Part shown: positions 1 through 5,725 of the stretch, piece by piece
Position numbering within the stretch: the first letter of the stretch is position 1
Layout: every line of letters begins with the position of its first letter
DNA from: an uncultured Gallionellaceae bacterium
GTDB taxonomy: Bacteria > Pseudomonadota > Gammaproteobacteria > Burkholderiales > Sulfuricellaceae
Length of the DNA stretch: 6,183 nt
NCBI GenBank assembly: GCA_937873435.1
Contig: CALMWM010000493.1
Coordinates: 1-6,183, forward strand
Direction of reading: 5' to 3'
Program-made: the position numbers and the translations under genes
The notes under the pieces: model-generated
What the model saw: the letters and a program-made list of their open reading frames with translations, nothing else
What the model was told of the DNA's origin: nothing
The model's database searches: none

Positions 1-2277
1 TTGCTGGCGCTCGCTGCGGCCGGCGGATTATTGGCCGCCTTGCTTGTCTTGGCAGCGATTCTTGCCTACCCAAATCTCCCTTCGCTGGAAATCCTGACCG
101 ATTATCGACCTAAAGTTCCATTGCGGGTTTACACGGCCGATGGTGCGCTGATCGGTGAATTCGGCGAAGAGCGTCGTGCGGTGGTCAAGATCGATGCGGT
201 GCCGAAGTTGATGCGGCAGGCCATTCTTGCCGCCGAGGACGACCGTTTTTACCAGCACGGCGGCGTGGATTATCTCGGCGTGGCACGTGCGGCTTTGGCC
301 AACCTGACTTCAGGTGGCGCACGCGAGGGGGCGAGTACCATCACCATGCAGGTGGCGCGCAATTTTTTCCTTTCGCGCGAAAAAACCCTGACGCGTAAAT
401 TCAGCGAGGTTCTGCTTTCCTTCAAAATCGAGCATTTTCTCGGCAAGGACCAGATTCTCGAACTTTACATCAACCAGATTTACCTTGGACAGCGCGCCTA
501 CGGTTTCGCCGCCGCCGCCCAGGCATACTTCGGCAAGCCCCTGGAAAAGCTTAATGTTGCCGAATTTGCCATGCTTGCAGGGCTACCCAAAGCGCCGTCG
601 CGCTACAACCCGGTGGCCAACCCGAAGCGCGCCAAGCTACGCCAGCAATATGTGCTGCGCCGGATGCACGATCTGCACTATATCAACGATGCCGAATACC
701 AGAATGCCCTCAAATTCCCGCTTGCGGTACGGCATGACATGTTCTTTGCCGAGGTGAAGGCCGACTATGTGGCGGAGATGGTGCGCCAGGAGATGTTCGA
801 GCAATACCATGAAGCGATTTACAGCAGCGGCCTCAAGGTTTACACGACGCTGCGCAAAGCCGATCAGGATGCTGCCAATGCGGCGTTGCGCCAGGGCGTG
901 CTCGATTATGACCGGCGTCACGGCTATCGCGGACCGGAGGGTTATATCGACGTCGCCGGCCCATCCTCCAATTTGGATGAAATGCTGGAGGATGCCCTAT
1001 CCGAAGTGGACGAGAGCGGCGATCTGCTCCCTGCGGTCGCCCTGGACGCCGGCCCGAAGGAAATCAAGGCGTATATCAAAGGTGGCGAAACCGTTTCCAT
1101 AAGTGGAGATGGCCTCAAGTTCGCTGCCAGGGCTTTCGGCGACAAGGCCGACCCGAAAATACGCCCGCGTCGTGGGTCGTTGATTCGGGTGAAAAAAGAT
1201 GAAAATGGCAACTGGCAGATTGCCCAGTTGCCGCAAGTGGAATCCGCCCTGGTTTCCATGTCTCCCGAGGATGGGGCAATCCGCGCCTTGGTCGGCGGTT
1301 TTGATTTCAACCGCAGCAAGATCAACCATGTTGTCCAAGCTTGGCGCCAGCCGGGATCGAGTTTCAAGCCGTTCATCTATTCGGCTGCGTTGGAAAAGGG
1401 TTTTACCGCAGCTACCGTAATCAACGATGCGCCGATTGTCCTCGATCCCTTCGATACTGGCGGCCAAGTGTGGGAACCGAAAAATTTCGATGGCGAATTC
1501 GCTGGGCCGATTCGACTGCGCACGGCGCTCACCAAATCCAAGAACCTGGTTTCGATCCGCATCCTGCAGTCGATCACTCCGCAGTATGCGCAGGATTACA
1601 TCACGCGTTTCGGTTTTACCGCCGAGCGCCATCCGCCCTACTTGACCATGGCCCTAGGTGCCGGGTCGGTGACGCCGTTGCAAATGGCGACTGCCTATTC
1701 GGTATTCGCCAGCGGCGGCTATCGACCCAAGCCTTATTTCATCGACCGAGTTGTCGATGCGCGTGGAAAAGTGCTGACCCAGAGCAAGCCGCTACGGGCC
1801 GGCAGCGACGGCAGCGAGCAGGTGATTGACCCGCGCAACGCTTTCATCATAACCAGCTTGCTCCAGGATGTGGTGCGCTTCGGCACTGCGGCCCGCGCCA
1901 TGCAGCTGAAGCGCACCGATTTGGGCGGCAAGACCGGTACTACCAACGACCAGGTCGATGCCTGGTTCACCGGCTTCAATAGTGGACTGGTGGCCGTGGC
2001 GTGGATCGGTTTCGACCAGCCGCGTTCGCTTGGCGGCGCGGAAACCGGTGCCCATGCGGCCTTGCCGATCTGGATGAGCTATATGGGGAAAGTGCTGAAG
2101 GGCGTGCCTGAAGCGATCCTGCCCATGCCGGAAGGTATTGTCGTTGCGAAAATCGATCCGCAAAGCGGTGCTCGTTCGGAAGGCGGCATCCCCGAATTTT
2201 TCTACCGGGAAAACCTCCCCGGCGAGCGAGAGAGCGGCGGAAAATTTCAGGATGATGTGAAAGATCAGCTGTTTTGA
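1..2277 (+). CDS. mrcA: Penicillin-binding protein 1A, bifunctional transglycosylase/transpeptidase (5' partial)
   Basis: Class A penicillin-binding protein of the inner membrane that polymerises lipid II into glycan strands and cross-links the stem peptides in the periplasm. Residues 1-23 form a membrane anchor. The family-51 glycosyltransferase domain (about 40-215) shows the catalytic-Glu motif EDDRFYQHGG (Glu79), GASTITMQ (110-117), RKFSE (132-136) and ILELYINQIYLG (152-163). A middle region (about 320-410) fits the OB-like insert of PBP1A. The transpeptidase domain carries SSFK (453-456, nucleophile Ser453), SKN (513-515) and KTGT (644-647), so all active-site motifs are intact. The reading frame is open at base 1 and the usual short basic cytoplasmic stretch before the anchor is missing, so the TTG at base 1 is probably internal and roughly ten residues lie upstream. 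The TGA stop overlaps the next gene by 4 bases, suggesting co-transcription. Family assignment is very secure; the mrcA/ponA name rests on family knowledge. Confidence 0.96.
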   Translation: MLALAAAGGLLAALLVLAAILAYPNLPSLEILTDYRPKVPLRVYTADGALIGEFGEERRAVVKIDAVPKLMRQAILAAEDDRFYQHGGVDYLGVARAALANLTSGGAREGASTITMQVARNFFLSREKTLTRKFSEVLLSFKIEHFLGKDQILELYINQIYLGQRAYGFAAAAQAYFGKPLEKLNVAEFAMLAGLPKAPSRYNPVANPKRAKLRQQYVLRRMHDLHYINDAEYQNALKFPLAVRHDMFFAEVKADYVAEMVRQEMFEQYHEAIYSSGLKVYTTLRKADQDAANAALRQGVLDYDRRHGYRGPEGYIDVAGPSSNLDEMLEDALSEVDESGDLLPAVALDAGPKEIKAYIKGGETVSISGDGLKFAARAFGDKADPKIRPRRGSLIRVKKDENGNWQIAQLPQVESALVSMSPEDGAIRALVGGFDFNRSKINHVVQAWRQPGSSFKPFIYSAALEKGFTAATVINDAPIVLDPFDTGGQVWEPKNFDGEFAGPIRLRTALTKSKNLVSIRILQSITPQYAQDYITRFGFTAERHPPYLTMALGAGSVTPLQMATAYSVFASGGYRPKPYFIDRVVDARGKVLTQSKPLRAGSDGSEQVIDPRNAFIITSLLQDVVRFGTAARAMQLKRTDLGGKTGTTNDQVDAWFTGFNSGLVAVAWIGFDQPRSLGGAETGAHAALPIWMSYMGKVLKGVPEAILPMPEGIVVAKIDPQSGARSEGGIPEFFYRENLPGERESGGKFQDDVKDQLF

Positions 2278-2885
2278 CCCAGTTTGAGCACAACGCCAAG
2301 CACAACCACATGCGCCAGCGTTTGGCGCAACTTGCCGCGCGTCTGATCGCCGAGGATGGGATGCTCGATTACTCCACGGCGAAGCGTAAGGCTGCGCGTC
2401 AACTGGGTGCTCCCGATACGCAAAACCTGCCGGCCAACGGCGAAATCGAACGTGAATTGCGCGCTTACCAAGCGCTCTACCAGAAAGACGAACAAGCCGA
2501 ACGCTTGCACACGCTGCGCACGGACGCGCTGGATATGATGCGCCAGTTACAGGCGTTCAATCCTTACCTGACCGGGTCGGTACTAAGCGGCACCGCCGCG
2601 CGCGGAGCCAATATCAATTTGCAGCTGTTTGCCAATAGCTTGAAAGATGTCGAACTATTCCTGCTTAAGCAAAAAATCGCTTACGAAACCGCAGAAAAGC
2701 GTTTTCGTTTCGGCGATGAAATCCGCATGGTGCCTGTGCTGATCCTGGAAGGGGAACATGCCGAAATTGAGCTGGCGGTATTTTCGGTCGATGATTTGCG
2801 CCAAGTGCCGCGAAGTCCGGTGAGCGGCAAAGCCATGGAGCGCGCCAAGTCTCAGCAAGTGGAAACATTGCTTGAAATCACCTAA
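2274..2885 (+). CDS. Conserved hypothetical protein with degenerate nucleotidyltransferase-like motif
   Basis: Predicted 203-residue soluble protein with no signal peptide or membrane segment. The N-terminal half is helical and charged (about 10-95). A central block, GS at 101-102, Gly106, then N113-I-N115-L, followed by DVELFLL (125-131), has the spacing of the polymerase-beta-type nucleotidyltransferase signature (GSxxxG, ten residues, DxD), but both acidic metal-binding positions are Asn. A later strand, AEIELAVF (163-170), could supply the third acidic position. From memory, similar proteins occur in Burkholderia and other betaproteobacteria; some are labelled UDP-N-acetylmuramate-alanine ligase, for which I see no MurC motif, so I do not adopt that name. 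The start is TTG at 2274, overlapping the PBP1A stop (TTGA); an in-frame TGA at 2253 prevents a longer form. The Shine-Dalgarno is weak (GAAAG, 2259-2263). ATG at 2310 is an alternative start without a visible ribosome site. Translational coupling to PBP1A is likely; function unknown. Confidence 0.85.
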   Translation: MTQFEHNAKHNHMRQRLAQLAARLIAEDGMLDYSTAKRKAARQLGAPDTQNLPANGEIERELRAYQALYQKDEQAERLHTLRTDALDMMRQLQAFNPYLTGSVLSGTAARGANINLQLFANSLKDVELFLLKQKIAYETAEKRFRFGDEIRMVPVLILEGEHAEIELAVFSVDDLRQVPRSPVSGKAMERAKSQQVETLLEIT

Positions 2886-2896
2886 AGACCTATACT
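2868..2896 (+). promoter_or_regulatory. Candidate sigma70 promoter for the PilZ gene
   Basis: TTGCTT (2868-2873), a 17-base spacer and TATACT (2891-2896) give a good -35/-10 pair inside the end of the preceding gene. Initiation would fall near 2903, leaving a leader of about 50 bases before the ATG at 2953. It suggests that the PilZ gene can be transcribed separately from the PBP1A pair. Pattern match only. Confidence 0.45.
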
Positions 2897-2952
2897 TCAA
2901 GCCACCTCATTATCATGCCGTAAGCATTTCGCAACGGTTTTTTCCCTAGAAA

Positions 2953-3726
2953 ATGGCGAATTCCAACCCAGCACATTCTCGTTCCTCGATGGAAATCGGT
3001 GCAGACGATGCCAGCAAGTATCTCGTTGAATCCGGGAAAGAAATCGCCTATATTTTGCGTGCGATCATGCACAAAGGCGAAAGGATCACTGCTCATTTCA
3101 ATCAAGGCAACGATCTCATCCTGACGACCATTATCGATGTCAGCCTGGAGGATGACTGGGTTATTCTGGATTACGGTGCCAGCGAAGCCCTCAACCGCAA
3201 GTTGCTGGATGCCCACAAGATCATCTTTATCACCTCTCAGGACAAGGTGAGGGTGCAGTTTTCTTCCAACCATGTGGAGAAAGTTTCTTATGAAGGGCGC
3301 CCGGCGTTCAAGATCAGACTCCCTGACTCGCTGATCAAATTACAGCGGCGCGAGTACTTTCGGCTTACTACCCCGATCAGCAAGCCACTAGCTTGTGTTT
3401 TTCCGCTGGAAGGCGGTGACAACGCCCACCTGACGATAGTTGACATCAGCATTGGAGGTGTTGGTGTGATGAATCCGCCTAAAGGATTCCAGTTCGAAAT
3501 CGGAAAAACCTATCAGGGGTGTTATTTCGTGTTGCCGGACCTCGGTACCATCGTCGCCACACTGCAAATTCGCAACGCTTTCGAGATCACCATGAAGAAT
3601 GGCGCTCACGCCATGCGTGCCGGATGCATGTTCGTTAATCTGCCCGGCACCATGCAGTCGATGATACAGCGCTATATCATCAAGCTGGAGCGTGAGCGGC
3701 GCGCGTTCCAGATGGACCACGAGTAG
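2953..3726 (+). CDS. ycgR: YcgR-type flagellar brake protein with PilZ domain (c-di-GMP receptor)
   Basis: Cytoplasmic 257-residue protein, close to the 244 of E. coli YcgR. An N-terminal YcgR-like beta-barrel (about 27-125, including a segment ending FKIRLPDSL) precedes a PilZ domain (about 130-245). The c-di-GMP contacts are visible: the RxxxR switch, Arg133 to Arg137 in LQRREYFRL, and the D/NxSxxG motif DISIGG (Asp164, Ser166, Gly169). In characterised YcgR proteins, c-di-GMP binding at these motifs lets the protein engage the flagellar motor and slow or bias rotation. No flagellar gene lies in this window, so a role in motility is inferred from the family; adhesion or polysaccharide control is possible. 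The start is ATG 2953; no convincing Shine-Dalgarno precedes it or the alternative Met13 (2989). A promoter candidate lies at 2868-2896. The gene converges on hemB with 51 bases between stops. Confidence 0.9.
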   Translation: MANSNPAHSRSSMEIGADDASKYLVESGKEIAYILRAIMHKGERITAHFNQGNDLILTTIIDVSLEDDWVILDYGASEALNRKLLDAHKIIFITSQDKVRVQFSSNHVEKVSYEGRPAFKIRLPDSLIKLQRREYFRLTTPISKPLACVFPLEGGDNAHLTIVDISIGGVGVMNPPKGFQFEIGKTYQGCYFVLPDLGTIVATLQIRNAFEITMKNGAHAMRAGCMFVNLPGTMQSMIQRYIIKLERERRAFQMDHE

Positions 3727-3742
3727 TTTCGAAGAAGGGTGT

Positions 3743-3769
3743 AGGCGGGCTGGAAACGGCGCCCGCCTT
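3743..3769. terminator. GC-rich hairpin between convergent ycgR and hemB
   Basis: AGGCGGGC (3743-3750) pairs perfectly with GCCCGCCT (3761-3768) around a 10-base loop. On the + strand only a poor T-rich run (TTGCCTTGATT) follows, and none follows on the - strand. It probably helps to end transcription from both convergent genes but is not a strong intrinsic terminator by sequence. Confidence 0.5.
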
Positions 3770-3777
3770 GCCTTGAT

Positions 3778-4782
3778 TCAGCCTTCCTTCAACCAGCGGG
3801 CGGCATCCAGCGCGAAATAGGTCAAAATTCCGTCTGCCCCGGCACGTTTGAACGACAATAACGACTCAAGCACACAGGCTTTTTCATTGAGCCAGCCGTT
3901 GGCGACCGCGGCTTTCAGCATGGCGTATTCGCCGCTGACTTGATATACAAAGGTCGGCGCCTGATATTCGTCCTTGATGCGGCGCACGATATCGAGATAG
4001 GGCATGCCCGGCTTGACCATCACCATGTCGGCGCCTTCCTGCAGGTCCAGCCCCACTTCCCACAAGGCTTCGTCGCTGTTGGCAGGATCCATCTGGTAAG
4101 TGTATTTGTTACCGGCGCCCAGATTGGCTGCCGAGCCCACCGCATCGCGAAATGGTCCGTAAAAGCTCGAAGCGTACTTGGCGGAATAGGCCAGGATGCG
4201 CGTATGGATGTGTCCGTTCCCGTCCAGTGCCGCACGAACCGCGCCGATGCGCCCGTCCATCATGTCCGACGGCGCCACCACGTCAGCACCCGCTGCGGCG
4301 TGGGTGAGCGCCTGCTTGGCCAGCACTGCCACGGTTTCGTCGTTCAGCACATAGCCGTTTTCGTCTATCAGGCCATCCTGGCCGTGGCTGGTATAGGGGT
4401 CGAGGGCGACATCGGTGATCACGCCCAATTCGGGAAAATGGGTTTTCAAGGCGCGCACTACGCGCGGGGCCAAGCCATTCGGATTGCAGGCTTCGGCGGC
4501 ATCCAGGCTTTTTAGTGCTGTATCGACCACAGGGAACAGCGCCAGTGCGGGTATACCCAACTCGACGCATTGTTCCGCCCGGTGCAGCAGTTTGTCCATG
4601 CTCAGTCTAGCCACGCCGGGCATGGAAGCGACCGGTTCCTCGCGATTTTCTCCATCAAGGACGAAAACCGGGTAAATCAGGTCGGCAGACGATAGCGCCG
4701 ACTCACGCATCAATCTACGCGAGAACTCATCGCGCCGCATCCGGCGCATACGTTTGGATGAATAATTACCGAGAGGGATCAT
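3778..4782 (-). CDS. hemB: Delta-aminolevulinic acid dehydratase (porphobilinogen synthase)
   Basis: Cytoplasmic enzyme that condenses two 5-aminolevulinate molecules into porphobilinogen, the first pyrrole on the way to haem and sirohaem. At 334 residues it has full family length. Both active-site lysines are present: Lys202 in LAYSAKYASSFYGP and the Schiff-base Lys257 in MVMVKPGMPY. APSDMMDGRIGA (170-181) is another family signature. In the metal loop ALDPYTSHGQDG (126-137), the three cysteines of the zinc enzymes are replaced by Ala126, Asp128 and Asp136, so this is the aspartate-type, magnesium-associated class known from Pseudomonas aeruginosa. Start ATG 4780-4782 is preceded on the - strand by GGAAA with about 8 bases spacing after GGA. 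A perfect -10 box lies about 28 bases upstream of the start. The gene is transcribed away from the sRNA candidate and towards ycgR. Haem supply fits the nearby c-type cytochrome, though they are not in one operon. Confidence 0.97.
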   Translation of the reverse strand: MIPLGNYSSKRMRRMRRDEFSRRLMRESALSSADLIYPVFVLDGENREEPVASMPGVARLSMDKLLHRAEQCVELGIPALALFPVVDTALKSLDAAEACNPNGLAPRVVRALKTHFPELGVITDVALDPYTSHGQDGLIDENGYVLNDETVAVLAKQALTHAAAGADVVAPSDMMDGRIGAVRAALDGNGHIHTRILAYSAKYASSFYGPFRDAVGSAANLGAGNKYTYQMDPANSDEALWEVGLDLQEGADMVMVKPGMPYLDIVRRIKDEYQAPTFVYQVSGEYAMLKAAVANGWLNEKACVLESLLSFKRAGADGILTYFALDAARWLKEG

Positions 4783-4809
4783 GTTGGTTTTCCAGCGTTG
4801 TATGGGTGA

Positions 4810-4815
4810 ATTATA
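4810..4815 (-). promoter_or_regulatory. hemB promoter, -10 box
   Basis: On the - strand this reads TATAAT, the perfect sigma70 -10 sequence, placed so that transcription would start near 4803 and leave a leader of about 20 bases. No good -35 lies at 16-18 bases (candidates such as CAGAGT), so an activator may be needed, or the promoter is moderate. Confidence 0.5.
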
Positions 4816-4878
4816 ACCTAGGCAATGGCGCCACTCTGCCGGCCGTTACGAACTTCAGGTTGCCCTGATTTATTTTTT

Positions 4879-4905
4879 GAACTTTTCATTTCCGTGCAAC
4901 TCTGA
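4879..4905 (+). promoter_or_regulatory. SigmaE/AlgU-type (envelope stress) promoter for the sRNA candidate
   Basis: GAACTT (4879-4884), exactly 16 bases, then TCTGA (4901-4905). This matches the published AlgU/sigma22 consensus GAACTT-N16/17-TCTGA without mismatch and resembles the E. coli sigmaE consensus. Initiation 6-7 bases downstream would fall at 4911-4912, precisely the foot of the first RNA hairpin. No sigma70 pair of comparable quality is seen on this strand here. A second GAACTT at 4850-4855 lacks a matching -10. The match and its placement are seen directly; recognition by the host's sigma factor is inferred. Confidence 0.65.
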
Positions 4906-4911
4906 GATTGC

Positions 4912-5017
4912 AGACGATACCCTTTCGTCTCCCGCTTCTCCTCCCTGAGCGGGTGCCTTAATCCTTCTATGTTAAGGCGTTCTTCACCCCCGGCTTCCCC
5001 TTTGCCGGGGGTTTTTT
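4912..5017 (+). ncRNA. Candidate trans-acting small RNA, four hairpins with C/U-rich loops, Spot 42/ErsA-like position
   Basis: About 106 nt with no plausible coding frame. Four perfect stems follow each other: AGACGA/TCGTCT (4912-4930, loop TACCCTT); CCCGCT/AGCGGG (4931-4953, loop TCTCCTCCCTG); GCCTTAA/TTAAGGC (4955-4978, loop TCCTTCTATG); and CCCCCGGC/GCCGGGGG (4987-5011, loop TTCCCCTTT) followed by six T. The first two stems abut, one base separates the second and third, and GTTCTTCA links the third and fourth. Loops carrying CUCCUCC and UCCUU are complementary to Shine-Dalgarno sequences, as in several known sRNAs that block translation starts. The 3' U-run would suit Hfq binding. A sigmaE-type promoter sits directly upstream. 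The RNA converges on engB, as Spot 42 does on yihA/engB in E. coli, and ErsA, also envelope-stress controlled, occupies the equivalent place in P. aeruginosa. I recognise no named family by sequence. Function and targets are inferred only in kind. Confidence 0.72.
4986..5017 (+). terminator. Intrinsic terminator of the sRNA candidate
   Basis: An 8-pair GC stem (4987-4994 with 5004-5011; A4986 can also pair with T5012) has a 9-base loop TTCCCCTTT and is followed by TTTTTTATT. The T-run is on the + strand only, so it ends + strand transcripts. No annotated + strand gene lies upstream before hemB, which itself runs the other way, so a non-coding + strand transcript is needed to explain it. Confidence 0.88.
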
Positions 5018-5021
5018 ATTC

Positions 5022-5627
5022 TTATTCTCCGGAGAGAATGCCGGCCAGCAGCAAGCCGATAGCAGATTCCGCCTCCTCCAACCCCTGGCGTTTCGAGCTT
5101 GAGAATAGCTGTGCCGTGCATTGCGGATAGTCTTTCAGTTCGGCCCGAACCAACCGCAAGGTGTCGGTGGCTTGCTGGCGGCTTAACTTGTCGGCCTTGG
5201 TTAGCAGGATATGCACCGGCTTGCCTGTCGTTCCGAACCATTCCAGCATTTGCCAATCCAGCTTGGTCAGCGGATGGCGAGCATCCATGATAAGCACCAG
5301 CCCGACCAGGGGCGCGCGCGTCATCAGGTAGGCGCTCAGCACTTTCTGCCAGTGCAGGCGGATTTTTTCCGGTACGTCGGCGTAACCGTAGCCGGGCAAA
5401 TCCACTAGAAAACGTTCGTCGCCAAGTTCGAAGAAATTGATAAGCTGAGTGCGTCCCGGCGTTTTGCTGACATAGGCAAGCCGATTACGGTTCGCCAATG
5501 TATTGATGGCGCTGGATTTTCCGGCGTTGGATCGCCCTGCGAAGGCGATTTCTATGCCGCCATGTGCCGGCAGGTCGGATAGCGCGTTGGCGGAGGTTAA
5601 AAACTTGGTGTGCTGAAACAAAGACAT
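5022..5627 (-). CDS. engB: Ribosome biogenesis GTPase EngB (YihA/YsxC)
   Basis: Small TRAFAC-class GTPase of 201 residues, the usual length, needed for late assembly of the large ribosomal subunit; cytoplasmic. GTP-binding motifs in order: G1 GRSNAGKSS (31-39), the G2 region SKTPGRTQLIN (54-64), G3 DLPGYGYA (76-83), G4 TKADK (143-147), and a G5-like SSSKRQG near 176-182. The start is ATG 5625-5627 (MSLFQHTKFL), the normal family N-terminus, preceded on the - strand by GGGAT at 5638-5634. The frame stays open to 5831, but that extension runs through the divergent cytochrome gene and does not resemble EngB, so I reject it. The TAA stop lies four bases beyond the T-run of the convergent sRNA candidate. 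No - strand terminator is evident after it, so its mRNA may run antisense to the sRNA. Confidence 0.96.
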   Translation of the reverse strand: MSLFQHTKFLTSANALSDLPAHGGIEIAFAGRSNAGKSSAINTLANRNRLAYVSKTPGRTQLINFFELGDERFLVDLPGYGYADVPEKIRLHWQKVLSAYLMTRAPLVGLVLIMDARHPLTKLDWQMLEWFGTTGKPVHILLTKADKLSRQQATDTLRLVRAELKDYPQCTAQLFSSSKRQGLEEAESAIGLLLAGILSGE

Positions 5628-5725
5628 GAACAAATCCCAATCGAATATAGCATCATAAGATAATTTTGATATAGAATGCCACGTTATTTTTGTGTTTACC
5701 GAATCTAGGCATGAGGAGCAAAGCA
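5628..5725. promoter_or_regulatory. AT-rich divergent promoter region of engB and the cytochrome gene
   Basis: This 98-base divergent gap must hold both promoters. On the - strand there is an extended -10-like TGCTATATT (5652-5644) and a TATGAT (5657-5652), both without a good -35; the first lies close to the engB ribosome site. On the + strand TTGATA (5666-5671) and TAGAAT (5672-5677) resemble -35 and -10 elements but are not properly spaced with partners. GAGGAG (5713-5718), 7 bases before ATG 5726, is a strong Shine-Dalgarno for the cytochrome and fixes its start. Confidence 0.45.

Noticed and set aside
997..1632. 211-residue - strand frame inside the PBP1A gene, and the 162-residue + frame at 1341-1829
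   Set aside because: Both overlap the intact transpeptidase-coding region and have no motif or ribosome site.
2274..2885. Annotation as UDP-N-acetylmuramate-alanine ligase (MurC)
   Set aside because: At 203 residues it is far too short and lacks the Mur ligase ATP-binding GTxGKT-type motif.
3940..4515. 191-residue + strand frame within hemB
   Set aside because: Antisense shadow of a well-conserved hemB; composition is low-complexity Val/Gly/His with no recognisable motif.
4895..4912. Additional hairpin TGCAA/TTGCA upstream of the sRNA
   Set aside because: It overlaps the -10 element and lies before the predicted start, so it is probably not in the RNA; a 5-pair stem can arise by chance.
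4891..5017. 6S RNA as identity of the non-coding region
   Set aside because: 6S RNA is one long rod with a central bubble and is about 180 nt; here short separate hairpins with pyrimidine loops end in a strong terminator.
4986..5017. Terminator serving engB on the - strand
   Set aside because: On the - strand the stem is preceded by A residues and not followed by a T-run, so it is not an intrinsic terminator in that direction.
5666..5677. FNR/Anr box in the cytochrome promoter
   Set aside because: Only the half-site TTGAT is present; the second half ATCAA at the required spacing is missing.
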